Both the position numbers and the translations under genes were made by a program. Of a stretch of 64,000 nt of DNA, positions 30,038 to 39,300 are shown piece by piece. Each line of letters starts with the position of its first letter. Positions within the stretch are counted from its first letter, which is position 1. Source of the DNA: Sphingomonas trueperi (GTDB lineage Bacteria; Pseudomonadota; Alphaproteobacteria; Sphingomonadales; Sphingomonadaceae); NCBI RefSeq assembly GCF_011927635.1, contig NZ_JAATJB010000002.1, forward strand, positions 62,001-126,000, given 5' to 3'. The notes under the pieces were generated by a model. That model was not told the origin of the DNA and ran no database searches. It saw only the letters and a program-made list of their open reading frames with translations.

Positions 30038-30640
30038 TCAGGGCTTCCAGGCGAGGAATCGTTCGAGCAGCGCGATGCCGTAGCGCTGGCTCTTCTCGGG
30101 GTGGAACTGCAGGCCGACGATGTTGTCGCGGCCGATCGCGGCGGTCACCGGGCCGCCATGCTCGGTGGTCGCGAGCACCGCGTCGCCGTCAAACGCGAAG
30201 CTGTGGAGGAAATAGGCCTCGCCGCGCTCGATCAGCGGGTGGTCGGCCACCGGCACCACGTCGTTCCAGCCCATGTGCGGGACGCGCAGCTCGGGGCTCG
30301 CGGGCAGCTGGCGGACGGTGCCGGGGATCCAGCCAAGCCCGGCATGGCTGCCGAGCTCCTCGCCGGTCGTCGCGAGCAGCTGCATGCCGACGCACACGCC
30401 GAGGAACGGCACCGCATCGCGCAGCACGCGGGTCTCCAGCGCCTCGATCATGCCCGGCAGCGCGCGCAGGCCCGAGGCGCAGGCGCCGAACGCGCCGACG
30501 CCGGGCAGCACCACCCGATCCGCGCCGAGCACCACCGCCGGGTCCGCCGTCACCGCGATGTCGGCAGCACCCGCCGCCTTCAGCGCATTGTGCACCGAGT
30601 GGAGGTTGCCCGCGCCGTAATCGATCAGCGCGACCGTCAC
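30038..30640 (-). CDS. hisH: Imidazole glycerol phosphate synthase, glutaminase subunit
   Basis: HisH is the class I glutamine amidotransferase that feeds ammonia to HisF. The 200-aa protein has the nucleophile Cys in [11 protein letters not shown] and the His-Glu pair in [10 protein letters not shown]. The oxyanion region [13 protein letters not shown] is normal. The GTG start at 30638-30640 overlaps the stop of the upstream YciI-like gene (GTGA), so translation is coupled to it. Confidence 0.96.
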   Translation of the reverse strand: MTVALIDYGAGNLHSVHNALKAAGAADIAVTADPAVVLGADRVVLPGVGAFGACASGLRALPGMIEALETRVLRDAVPFLGVCVGMQLLATTGEELGSHAGLGWIPGTVRQLPASPELRVPHMGWNDVVPVADHPLIERGEAYFLHSFAFDGDAVLATTEHGGPVTAAIGRDNIVGLQFHPEKSQRYGIALLERFLAWKP

Positions 30641-30921
30641 TGGCCGAGCGCTTCCAGCCCCGGCGCGAGGATGCTCGGGGCGACTTCGATGAACGCATAT
30701 TCCGCCGCACCGGCAGTGGCGAAGGGGTCGCCCGCGGCCCAGGCCTGCACTTCTTCGAGCGAGCCGCGCGCCATGAAGAAGCCGCCGGTCACCGGCACCT
30801 TGCGGCCCGCGACCAGCAGCCGCCCGTCGGCGACGCCCTGCTTGAGCCAGTCGACATGCGCCGGGCGAAGCGCGTCGATCTCGGAAATGTCCACCTTGTA
30901 GGTCAGCAGCACGAGGATCAT
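30637..30921 (-). CDS. YciI-like domain protein within the his operon
   Basis: This 94-aa protein of the YciI/dimeric alpha-beta barrel family is recognised from [20 protein letters not shown], the HVDWLKQGVADGRLLVAG segment with the conserved His and Gly, GGFFMARG, and DPFATAGAAEYAFIEV. YciI-family proteins are small and mostly uncharacterised; a His-Asp dyad is proposed as active site. Here both ends overlap his genes: ATG shares its first base with the hisB stop (TGATG) and its stop overlaps hisH. A role in or around histidine synthesis is inferred from position only. Confidence 0.88.
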   Translation of the reverse strand: MILVLLTYKVDISEIDALRPAHVDWLKQGVADGRLLVAGRKVPVTGGFFMARGSLEEVQAWAAGDPFATAGAAEYAFIEVAPSILAPGLEALGQ

Positions 30922-31508
30922 CACAGCACTCCCTTGGTCGACGGGATGGCATCCGCCTTGCGCGGATCGATCTCCACCGCCTCGCGCAGCGCACGGGCCA
31001 GGCCCTTGAACGCGGCTTCGGCGATATGGTGGTTGTTGCTGCCGTACAAAGTCTCGACGTGCAGCGTCAGCCCTGCGGTCTGGGCGAAGCTGTGGAACCA
31101 ATGCTCGAACATCTCGGTGTCCATCTCGCCGAGCTTCTTCTGCGAGAATTCGGTCTTCCACACGAGATAGGGGCGGCCGGAAATGTCGATCGCGACGCGG
31201 GTCAGCGTCTCGTCCATCGGCGAGAGCGCGTCGGCATAGCGGCGGATGCCCTTCTTGTCGCCCAGCGCCTTGGCGATCGCCTCGCCGATCGCCAGCCCGG
31301 TGTCCTCCACCGTGTGGTGCTGGTCGATATGGAGGTCGCCCACGGTCTTGACGTCCATGTCGATCAGCGAGTGGCGGCTCAGCTGCTCGAGCATGTGATC
31401 GAAGAATCCGATGCCCGTATGGATGGTATAGACGCCGGTGCCGTCGAGGTTGACGGTGACGTCGATCGAGGTTTCGCTGGTCTTCCGGCGGATCGTCGCG
31501 GTGCGCAT
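30921..31508 (-). CDS. hisB: Imidazoleglycerol-phosphate dehydratase
   Basis: This manganese enzyme dehydrates imidazoleglycerol phosphate to imidazoleacetol phosphate. The 195-aa monofunctional protein has the metal-binding [17 protein letters not shown] and [20 protein letters not shown] motifs and the late [18 protein letters not shown] chose the ATG at 31506-31508 ([10 protein letters not shown]), which matches family starts, over an ATG four codons upstream. It is the first gene of the his run and is divergent from sspB. Confidence 0.96.
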   Translation of the reverse strand: MRTATIRRKTSETSIDVTVNLDGTGVYTIHTGIGFFDHMLEQLSRHSLIDMDVKTVGDLHIDQHHTVEDTGLAIGEAIAKALGDKKGIRRYADALSPMDETLTRVAIDISGRPYLVWKTEFSQKKLGEMDTEMFEHWFHSFAQTAGLTLHVETLYGSNNHHIAEAAFKGLARALREAVEIDPRKADAIPSTKGVL

Positions 31509-31580
31509 GAGGGTGCACATAACGCTGATAGCGACGCATGCAATCTTGACCCGATATTTTCAGCCGCTACCCAAGGGAGC

Positions 31581-32075
31581 ATGAACGGCACCGTGCCCGA
31601 TAGTTTGATTCCGTATGACGAGATCGTGCAGGAAGCCCTGCGCGCCGTGGTGGGCCGTGTGCTCGGCTCGGTGGCGCAGTCGGGCGGCCTGCCGGGCGCG
31701 CATCATTTCTACATCACCTTCAAGACGCAGGCGCCCGGGGTCGACATCCCGCAGCGGCTGATGGAGCGGTTCCCGGACGAGATGACCATCGTCCTCCAGC
31801 ACCGCTACTGGGACCTGACGGTGGACGACCGGAAATTCTCGGTGGGGCTCAGCTTCAACCAGATCCCGTCGATCCTGACGATCCCGTTCGCGGCGATCAC
31901 CGGCTTCCACGATCCGGCGGTGAATTTCGAGCTGCGCTTCCAGGCGACCGAAGGCCCCGAGGGCCCCGAACCGCACGAGCATGACGACGCCGAGAATGAC
32001 GGCGACGGCCCGGTGGCCAAGCCCGCCGAGGACGGCTCGAACGTCGTGTCGGTGGACTTCAAGCGGAAGAAGTAA
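31581..32075 (+). CDS. sspB: SspB family ClpXP protease adaptor (alphaproteobacterial type)
   Basis: SspB tethers ssrA-tagged proteins to ClpXP. The 164-aa protein has the conserved substrate-binding fold (HHFYITFKTQAPGVDIP, LQHRYWDLTVDDRKFSVGLS, IPSILTIPFAAITGFHDP), an acidic flexible linker (HEHDDAENDGDG), and the C-terminal ClpX-binding XB motif VVSVDFKRKK. An AAGGGAGC site precedes ATG 31581. Confidence 0.93.
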   Translation: MNGTVPDSLIPYDEIVQEALRAVVGRVLGSVAQSGGLPGAHHFYITFKTQAPGVDIPQRLMERFPDEMTIVLQHRYWDLTVDDRKFSVGLSFNQIPSILTIPFAAITGFHDPAVNFELRFQATEGPEGPEPHEHDDAENDGDGPVAKPAEDGSNVVSVDFKRKK

Positions 32076-32096
32076 GGGCGGGAGCCCATAGCGTTT

Positions 32097-32220
32097 CCTC
32101 CCCCGCCAGGGAGAGGTGGCGCCGAAGGCGACGGAGGGGGGGTGCCGGAACCTCTCGGACCGTCGTGCTTCCTCCCCCTCCGACCCGCTGGCGCGGGCCA
32201 CCTCCCCCTGGCGGGGAGAG
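32097..32220. repeat. Clamp-type intergenic repeat abutting the 189-bp element
   Basis: It opens with CCTCCCCCGCCAGGGAGAGG and closes with CCTCCCCCTGGCGGGGAGAG, each near-palindromic; the middle has GTGGCGCCGAAGGCGACGGA and CGCTGGCGCG. It lies after sspB and runs directly into the repeat at 32220-32408, together filling most of the 363-base gap between convergent sspB and radC. Confidence 0.75.
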
Positions 32221-32408
32221 CAATCGCATATGGCCAAGGACTCCCGTCATCCCGGCGGAAGCCGGGATCCATTGGCGCTGATGCCACGGTTCTTTCCCCC
32301 AGCGCACAGGGCAATGGATCCCGGCTTCCGCCGGGATGACGATGGTTTTCGATGCACCGATATCCTTCGGGTTCAAATGCGATAGCCCTGCCCTCGAGGG
32401 GGAGGATA
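32220..32408. repeat. 189-bp extended repeat (contains palindromic copy 4 of 7 at 32246-32340)
   Basis: The palindromic core (95 bp) is flanked by GCAATCGCATATGGCCAAGG on the left and, on the right, by a unique-looking tail ending CCCTCGAGGGGGAGGATA. The entire 189 bp recurs at 52404-52592 in the same orientation; by direct reading the two differ only at one base (G versus T in the central spacer). Confidence 0.92.
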
Positions 32409-32438
32409 CACTCTGCCCTTGAGCGTCTTCCGACTCCC

Positions 32439-33122
32439 CTAAATCAGCCCCTTCGCCCTTAGGCTGGCATGGCCTTCGCTGCCGATGATGATGTGGTCGT
32501 GCACCACGATGCCGAGCGGCTTGCCCGCCTCGGCCACCCTGCGCGTCACGTCGATGTCGGCGCGGCTCGGGCTCGGGTCGCCCGAGGGGTGGTTGTGGAC
32601 CAGGATCAGCGCCGCCGAGCCCAGGTGCAGCGCGCGGGCGATCACCTGGCGGACGTAGAGCGGCGCCTCGTCGATCGAGCCTTCGTTCATCAGCTCGTCG
32701 CGGATCAGCATGTTGCGGGTGTTGAGGTGTAATACGCGCACCCGCTCGATCGCATGCGGGGCCATATCGGCGCGCAGATAGTCGAGCAGCGCCTGCCAGT
32801 TGGCCAGCACCGGCTGTTCGCGCACCCGCGCCTGGAGCAGCCGCAGCGCGGCGGCGTGCACCGCCTTGAGTGCGGCGATCTGGGTGTCCTTGACGCCCTC
32901 GATCCGCAGCATCGCCTCGGCATCGGCGGCGAGCAGCCCGGGCAGGCCGCCGAACTCCTTGAGCAGCGTCTTGGCGAGCGGCTTGGTGTCCTTGCGCGGG
33001 ATGGTCAGCGCCAGCAGATATTCGACCAGTTCGTGATCGAGCAGCGCCTCCGGCCCGCCCTCGAACAGGCGTTTGCGCAGGCGCGCGCGGTGGCCGCTGT
33101 TGTCGGGAGCCTCGTCGGACAT
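32439..33122 (-). CDS. radC: RadC family JAB-domain protein
   Basis: This 227-aa protein has an N-terminal helix-hairpin-helix-like segment (LIRI-type IEGVKDTQIAALKAV) and a C-terminal MPN/JAMM domain with the metal motif ILVHNHPSGDPSPSRAD (H-x-H and downstream Asp) preceded by a Glu in NEGSIDEAP. RadC was once linked to recombination repair; its real activity is unsettled. The ATG at 33120-33122 (MSDEAPDNSG) is the family-like start. Confidence 0.93.
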   Translation of the reverse strand: MSDEAPDNSGHRARLRKRLFEGGPEALLDHELVEYLLALTIPRKDTKPLAKTLLKEFGGLPGLLAADAEAMLRIEGVKDTQIAALKAVHAAALRLLQARVREQPVLANWQALLDYLRADMAPHAIERVRVLHLNTRNMLIRDELMNEGSIDEAPLYVRQVIARALHLGSAALILVHNHPSGDPSPSRADIDVTRRVAEAGKPLGIVVHDHIIIGSEGHASLRAKGLI

Positions 33123-33299
33123 CGCCGCGACTATGCAGGGACGGGGGAAGCCCTGCAATCCGCCGGAACGAATAGGGCGCCCCTGCATCGCTCGCACGGC
33201 AACCTGTTGCACCGCAACGGAGGTAATTGGCGGATTTCTGCGGCTGCGAAGACCGCGCTGGCGCATGATTCGGCAATGAAGCGCAGCATGCTGCAACGG

Positions 33300-33328
33300 T
33301 TGACTCGGTCGATTGGTCTTCCTAAAGC
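33300..33328 (+). promoter_or_regulatory. Candidate sigma-70-type promoter of the F0 operon
   Basis: TTGACT at 33300-33305 is followed by a 17-base spacer and TAAAGC at 33323-33328, about 80 bases before the atpI start. The surrounding 287-base region between radC and atpI shows no gene. The -10 match is weak, so this is a suggestion only. Confidence 0.35.
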
Positions 33329-33409
33329 GCCCGTACGTCGCGGCCATCGGCTGGCGATGCTGTTTGTCGCCCGCCCGATGCGCGGCGGCTTTTTCATATC
33401 TGGATCGCC

Positions 33410-33703
33410 GTGCTCGCTTTGTCTGACGACCCTATCCGTTCCGACCTCGACCGTCGCATCGCCGATGCGAAGGCGGCGGTGCGCGAGGGCCAGACGCCGG
33501 TGCGCAAGCCCGGAAAGGGCTATAAGCAGGGCTCGCGGGTGCTCGCCGAACTGATCGGCGCACCGCTGGGCGGCGGGGTGATCGGCTTCGCGCTCGATCG
33601 CTGGCTGGGAACGAGCCCCTGGGGGCTCCTGATCCTGCTGGTGCTCAGCGTGATCGTGGCGTTTCGCAACATCTACAAGATTTCGAAGGAGCGCGCAGAG
33701 TGA
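33410..33703 (+). CDS. atpI: ATP synthase accessory subunit I (AtpI)
   Basis: This small protein helps assemble the c-ring. The 97-aa product has a charged N-terminal third, then two helices (ELIGAPLGGGVIGFALDRWL and WGLLILLVLSVIVAFRNIY), as in the alphaproteobacterial AtpI/putative F0F1-ATPase subunit family. The GTG start is at 33410-33412; TTG 33419 is an alternative. The stop overlaps the atpB GTG start (GTGA). Confidence 0.88.
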   Translation: MLALSDDPIRSDLDRRIADAKAAVREGQTPVRKPGKGYKQGSRVLAELIGAPLGGGVIGFALDRWLGTSPWGLLILLVLSVIVAFRNIYKISKERAE

Positions 33704-34482
33704 GCGCCGGCAAAATCGATCCGATGGAGCAGTTCAAGGTCGAGCCCGTACTGGGCCGGCATATCGACCTGTTCGGCTATGACATCTCCTTCACCAACTC
33801 GGCGCTGTTCATGTTCGTGGTCGCCGCGCTGCTGTTCCTCTTCATGGTGGGCGGCCTGCAGCGCAAGCTGATCCCGGGCAAGTGGCAGCTGATGGTGGAA
33901 GGCGCGGTCGGGTTCATCGACTCGATGGTCAACGTGAACATCGGCAAGGGCGGCAAGAAGTTCGCGCCGTACATCTTCTCGCTGTTCTTCTTCATCCTGT
34001 TCGCCAACCTGGTCGGCGTGCTGCCGCTGGCGGTGCTGCCGGGGCTGCACACCTTCGCGGTGACCAGCCACATCACCGTCACCGCGGTGCTCGCCTTCTT
34101 TTCGTTCGGCATCGTCCTCGCGGTCGGCCTGATCAAGCATGGCTTTAAGTTCTTCTCGCTGTTCGTGCCGCACGGCGCGCCGGGTTGGCTGATGCCGGTG
34201 ATCATTCCGGTCGAGCTCGTCTCGTTCCTGGTGCGTCCGTTCTCGCTGGGCCTGCGACTGTTCGTCGCGATGACCGCCGGGCACATCCTGCTCGAAGTGT
34301 TCGGCAGCTTCGTCGTCCAGGGTTTCACCAGCGGCACGCCGCTGGGCGGGCTGGTCGGCGTGCTGAGCTTCGCGATGATCGTCGGCGTGAGCGCGCTTGA
34401 GCTGCTGGTCTGCGCGATCCAGGCCTATGTGTTCGCGCTGCTGACCTCGCTGTATCTCCACGACGCGGTGCACCTGCACTAA
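33700..34482 (+). CDS. atpB: ATP synthase F0 subunit a
   Basis: Subunit a forms the proton half-channels. The 260-aa protein has five to six helices, with the essential Arg in SLGLRLFVAMTAGHILLE and the alphaproteobacterial VELVSFLVRPFSL before it. The N-terminal MEQFKVEPVLGRHIDLFG is typical. It is coupled to atpI by a four-base overlap and followed by atpE after 51 bases. Confidence 0.97.
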   Translation: MSAGKIDPMEQFKVEPVLGRHIDLFGYDISFTNSALFMFVVAALLFLFMVGGLQRKLIPGKWQLMVEGAVGFIDSMVNVNIGKGGKKFAPYIFSLFFFILFANLVGVLPLAVLPGLHTFAVTSHITVTAVLAFFSFGIVLAVGLIKHGFKFFSLFVPHGAPGWLMPVIIPVELVSFLVRPFSLGLRLFVAMTAGHILLEVFGSFVVQGFTSGTPLGGLVGVLSFAMIVGVSALELLVCAIQAYVFALLTSLYLHDAVHLH

Positions 34483-34533
34483 GTCGATCCGTTTCGAATT
34501 ATCGTTTTTACCGAATTATCTAGGGAGCTAGAA

Positions 34534-34764
34534 ATGACTGATCTTGGTGCAATGTACATCGGTGCCGGCCTCGCTGCGATCGGTATCGGCCTCGCCGCGC
34601 TCGGCGTGGGCAACGTGTTCGGTTCGTTCCTCGAAGGCGCGCTGCGCAACCCGGGTGCGGCGGACGGCCAGCAGGGTCGCCTGTTCATCGGTTTCGCCGC
34701 GTCGGAACTGCTGGGCCTGATCGCGTTCGTCGTCGCGATCCTGATCCTCTTCGTCGTCAAGTAA
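34534..34764 (+). CDS. atpE: ATP synthase F0 subunit c
   Basis: This is the rotor-ring hairpin of 76 aa: helix 1 (GAGLAAIGIGLAALGVG), polar loop with RNP at residues 38-40, helix 2 with the proton-binding Glu58 in AASELLGLIAFVVAIL. Upstream bases 34483-34533 are AT-rich, as is usual before this highly translated gene, with AGGGAG close to the ATG. Confidence 0.97.
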   Translation: MTDLGAMYIGAGLAAIGIGLAALGVGNVFGSFLEGALRNPGAADGQQGRLFIGFAASELLGLIAFVVAILILFVVK

Positions 34765-34785
34765 GCAGAACGGAGGCCTCGGCCG

Positions 34786-35280
34786 ATGCCGCAGTTAGAT
34801 CAGATCCCGGAGATCTACGCCTCGCAGGTCTTCTGGCTCGCGATCGTATTTGCCCTGATCTACTTCGGGATCGGCAAGGCGATGGTCCCGAAGATCGAGC
34901 GGACGATGGAAGATCGCTCCGCCCGCATCAGCGGCGACCTCGCGGCAGCCGAAGCGGCGCGCGACGCCGCCAAGGCTGCGGACGAGGCCTATCAGGCGGG
35001 GCTGGACGCTGCCCGTGCCGAGGCGCTGCGGGTGACCGCCGGCGCCAAGGCGCAGGCGGCGACCGCCGCCGAAGCCAAGCTCAAGGCCGCCACCGCGGCC
35101 GATGAAGCACGGCTGGCCGACGCGACCCGCTCGATCGCCGAGCGCGAGCAGGCGGCGATCGGCGAGATCGAAGCGGCGACCGTCGAGGCCGTCGAGGCGA
35201 TCGTCGCCCGCGTCTCGGGCGTCGCGGTCGACCGCGCCAGCGTCGAACAGAAGGTAAAGGCGGCGCTTGCCCATGGCTGA
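34786..35280 (+). CDS. ATP synthase F0 subunit b' (first b-type subunit)
   Basis: This 164-aa peripheral stalk protein has one N-terminal membrane helix (FWLAIVFALIYFGIGKAMV) and a long Ala/Glu-rich coiled coil. It is the first of two consecutive b-type genes, the arrangement of alphaproteobacteria, in which a b/b' heterodimer forms the stator. The start of the next gene overlaps its stop region. Confidence 0.93.
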   Translation: MPQLDQIPEIYASQVFWLAIVFALIYFGIGKAMVPKIERTMEDRSARISGDLAAAEAARDAAKAADEAYQAGLDAARAEALRVTAGAKAQAATAAEAKLKAATAADEARLADATRSIAEREQAAIGEIEAATVEAVEAIVARVSGVAVDRASVEQKVKAALAHG

Positions 35281-35827
35281 ACAAGCTCATTCCGTAAACG
35301 CCGAGGTCGGTACCGTGGAACTGCACCATGAGCCGGCGGTGTTCGGCGTGATCACCGCGCCCGGCTTCGTGGCGCTGTCCATGCTGGTCGTGGTGGTGAT
35401 CCTCCTGGTCAACAAGGTGCCGGGCATGATCGGCGCCATGCTCGACAAGCAGATTTCCAAGATCCGCACCCAGCTCGACGAAGCGTCGAAGCTGCGCGCA
35501 GAGGCCGAGGCGATGCTCGCCGAGGCCAAGGCCCGCACCGCGTCCGCCGATGCGGACGCCAAGGCGGTGGTCGCCAACTCCCAGGCCGAAGCGGCTGCGA
35601 TGCAGGCCAAGGCGGAGGCCGATGCGGCCGAGCTGATCGCCCGCCGCACCCGCATGGCCGAGGACAAGATCGCCGCCGCCGAGCGCACCGCGATCCAGTC
35701 GATCCGTGCCCGCGCCGCCGATGCCGCCACGACCGCCGCTGCCGCGGTGATCGCGGAAAAGCACGGCGCCGAGGCCGACAAGGCGCTGGTTGACAAGACC
35801 ATCGCCGGGCTGGGCCGGCTCAACTGA
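35273..35827 (+). CDS. atpF: ATP synthase F0 subunit b
   Basis: This is the second stator subunit, 184 aa: a short polar N terminus, one membrane helix (GFVALSMLVVVVILLVN), and an Ala/Glu/Lys-rich coiled coil with the KISKIRTQLDEA start typical of b. The ATG at 35273 overlaps the preceding gene by eight bases. No delta, alpha, gamma, beta or epsilon gene follows, so F1 must be encoded elsewhere. Confidence 0.95.
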   Translation: MAEQAHSVNAEVGTVELHHEPAVFGVITAPGFVALSMLVVVVILLVNKVPGMIGAMLDKQISKIRTQLDEASKLRAEAEAMLAEAKARTASADADAKAVVANSQAEAAAMQAKAEADAAELIARRTRMAEDKIAAAERTAIQSIRARAADAATTAAAAVIAEKHGAEADKALVDKTIAGLGRLN

Positions 35828-35863
35828 GCTGGCCTGCCACGCCGCCCGTGCTAAGGGCGTGCG

Positions 35864-36067
35864 ATGGCTGAACCCAAATCCTATCGCTGGCTGAGCGCCG
35901 GTGCCCTGGTGGCACTGGCGCTCGCTGCGTTTGTGGCCGTGGTCGCGCTGCGCCACGCGTCCGACGACCATAGCCGGGCGACCGATGTGAAGGTCCGCGC
36001 GGACCAGGCGATGCAGCGGATCGAAGCCGAGGTCGACCGGCTCGAGAACGAGGCCGCCGCACCCTGA
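35864..36067 (+). CDS. Small single-span membrane protein
   Basis: This 67-aa protein has a short N-terminal cytoplasmic part, one helix (AGALVALALAAFVAVVAL) and a polar coiled-coil-like tail (ADQAMQRIEAEVDRLENEA). It starts 36 bases after atpF on the same strand, so it may be co-transcribed with the F0 genes. No family is recognised. Confidence 0.6.
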   Translation: MAEPKSYRWLSAGALVALALAAFVAVVALRHASDDHSRATDVKVRADQAMQRIEAEVDRLENEAAAP

Positions 36068-36333
36068 TTCTCCCGCGTCGCCTTCCAGCCGATCGCCCGC
36101 CGGCAGCTGCTCCCAACTGCCTCCGGTTTCGCGAAAATTACGGATCCATGACGGCGGCTTGCGCAAGTCTCCTATAAGGAAAGTGCGGGGCTTGCCGGGG
36201 CAATTCCACGACGATTCAACGGGCTATGGTCACCAGGCCGCAAATGCGGCGGGGGAGGACAGCTGCGCCCTGTGGCGGCGGGAAGGGTTTGGCGGGCGGC
36301 CGCACGGGACGTGCAGGTTAGCTTAGGGGCGTT

Positions 36334-39300
36334 ATGCAGAAGATTGTCGAAGGTGCGCGGACGCAGGGCGTCGTCGCGCAGAAGGTTCGTGGTGTCCGCG
36401 GCATTCTCGCCGCATCGACCATGCTGGGGATGCCGGTTGCGGCCGCAGCGCTCGGGCTGCTCGCGCCAGCGGCGGCGCAGGCGCAGTCGACGATCCTCGC
36501 CGGGGATTACATCAAGGTCGGCATCAACGGCAGCATCGGCTCGCTGGGCTATGATGGCAACACCTCGCCTGGGATCCTGTACGATGGCTCGGGCTCGGGC
36601 ACGTTCAACACGGCCTATGACTATCTGACGCCGGGCAGCCCGTTCGAAGGGTTCGTGGTCACGGCGAACGGCCTGGCACCGATCGTGAACAACAACGGCC
36701 AAGGCGCGGCGTTCACCGGCTCGCTCACCAGCTACAACGGCGTCGCCTATGGCGGCACCACCTATGACCAGCGCGCGGTGTGGACGGGTACCTATGGCAG
36801 CCTGTTCACCATCACGAACGACTATTTCTTCAACAAGACCAGCCAGCAGGTCGGCATCCGCACGACCATCACCGCGCTGAGCGACCTGACCGATCTCGCC
36901 TTCTCGCGGGCGCTCGATCCCGACGCGGTGGCGGCGGCCGGCGATAGCTCCATGACCAACAATTTCCGCGGGAACGGCACCGTTTCGGTGAACGATCTCG
37001 TCTATGCCGAGGCGCTGGTCTCGAAATATGCCATCGGGCTCTACACCAACTCGGCCTATACGCATAACTCGGCGGTGACGGGCTGGACGACCGACACGGC
37101 CTCCTATCTCGCCGGCACCGATGTCGGCAACGGCGACAACACGATCGGCCTGGGCTTTAGCCTCGGCTCGCTGCTCGCCGGCAATTCCGCGGTGATCGAC
37201 TATTCCTACATCTTCGGAACCGACATCGGCAAGGCGCTCGCCAGCGCCGGCGGCGGCCGCGGCAACATCGCGACCGACGTGACCGCGGGCGATGTCGTCG
37301 CGGGCAACGTCAACCCGGTGCTCTCGGGCGGCAAGATCACCTTCGGGGCCGATCAGACGCTGGGCAACGACCTGACCATCGATCCCGCCGGCGGCACGAT
37401 CGACACCACCACCGCCAATGCGACGCTGGCCGGCGTCATTTCGGGCGCGGGCGGCCTCACCAAGACCGGCACCGGCACGCTGACGCTGACCGGCGCGAAC
37501 AGCTATACCGGCGGGACCACGGTGGCGGCGGGCAGGCTGGTGGGCGACACGGGCTCGCTGACCGGCAGCATCGTCAACGACGGCGCGGTGGAATTCGCGC
37601 AGGGAAGCGACGGCAGCTTCGGCGGCGCCGTCACCGGCACCGGCGCGCTGATCAAGAGCGGCACCGGCACGCTGACGCTGACCGGCGCGAACAGCTATAC
37701 CGGCGGGACCACGGTGGCGGCGGGCAAGCTGGTGGGCGACACGGGCTCGCTGACCGGCAGCATCGTCAACGACGGCGTGGTGGAATTCGCGCAGGGCGGC
37801 ACCGGCAGCTTCGGCGGCACCGTCACCGGCACCGGCGCGCTGATCAAGAGCGGCACCGGCACGCTGACGCTGACCGGCGCGAACAGCTATACCGGCGGGA
37901 CCACGGTGGAGGCGGGCAAGCTGGTGGGCGACACCAGCTCGCTGCAAGGCACGATCGTCAACAACGCCACGGTCGAGTTCGCCCAGGCGACTGCCGGTAC
38001 CTTCGCCGGTACCCTCGCCGGCACCGGCTCGCTGGTGAAGTCGGGGGCGGGCACGCTCACCCTGGCGGGCACCGCGCAGCGCCTGACGCTCGACGTCACC
38101 CAGGGCAAGGTCATCGCGACCAGCCAGGCAGCGATCGGCAGCGACGGCGGCGCGATCAAGCTCGAGAACGCCGGCACGCTGGCGGCAGGCGCGAACCTCA
38201 CCATTACCCAGGCGGTGCTGGTCGGCAACGGCGGCGGGGTGATCGATACCGGCGCGAGCACGGTGCGGCTCACCGGCGGCAGCATGGGCGGCAACTGCCT
38301 GATCAAGCAGGGCAGCGGCTTGCTGGTGCTGGCGTCCGACGCGAGCAACGCGATCGGCGCCTGTGTCGAGCAGGGCACGATGAGCTTCGATTCGACCTTC
38401 GCCGGCAACGTGTTCGTCGATGCGGTGGGTACCGCGCGCGGCAACGGCACCGTCCAGGGCAACATGCAGGTCTCCGGCACGCTGGCGCCGGGCAATTCGC
38501 CGGGCCGTCTGGTCGTGGCGGGCAGCGTCACCCAGGCGGCGGGCAGCACGCTCTCGATCGACGTCGACGGCACCACCGCAGGCGTCGGCGCAGGCCATTA
38601 CGACACGCTGGTGCTCACCGGCGCGACGAGCGTGTACACCGCCGCCGGCACGCTGGCGCCGAAGCTGCGCGGCATCACCGGCGATGCCACCAACAGCTTC
38701 ACGCCGACCGTGGGCCAGACGTTCGAGATCGTCACCGCCGAGGGCGGCGTGACCGGCAGCTTCGATGCGCTGACCCAGCCGAGCGCAGGCCTCGCCGCGA
38801 ACACCCGCTTCGACGTGATCTATGGCAGCAAGGCGATCCTGCTGGCGGTGACGCCGGACAGCTATGCCCGCTACCTCGCCACCGGCGCAGGCTCGAACGC
38901 CGTCGCCGCGGCGACCGCGCTCGACGCGGCGCGTCCGGCGGCGGGCGTGCGCACGGCAGGGACCACGGGCGCGCTGTTCGCCAATCTCGCCACGCTGTCG
39001 GGCGGCGCGATCGGCACCAGCTTCCAGCAGCTCGCCGGCGGCCTCCATGCCGATGCCATCGAGGCGCAGTTCCAGGCCAACCAAGCGCTGCGCGACACCA
39101 TGGTCCAGCGCGTCCGCAGCCGCGGCGGCGTGGCTGGCGAAGGCGCCCGCAAGACCGGCCTGTGGGGCGCGTTCAACGCCCAGCGGATCGACGTGGACGC
39201 CGACGCCACCGGCAACGGCTATCGCGCCACCAGCTATGGCTACACGCTCGGCGTCGACCATCAGGCGACCAACACCCTCGTGCTCGGCCTCGCCGCCAGC

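Noticed and set aside
37468..38043. Possible CRISPR-like repeat array
   Set aside because: The repeats are 192-bp, in frame with a protein and without short-repeat/spacer structure. No cas gene is present in the window.
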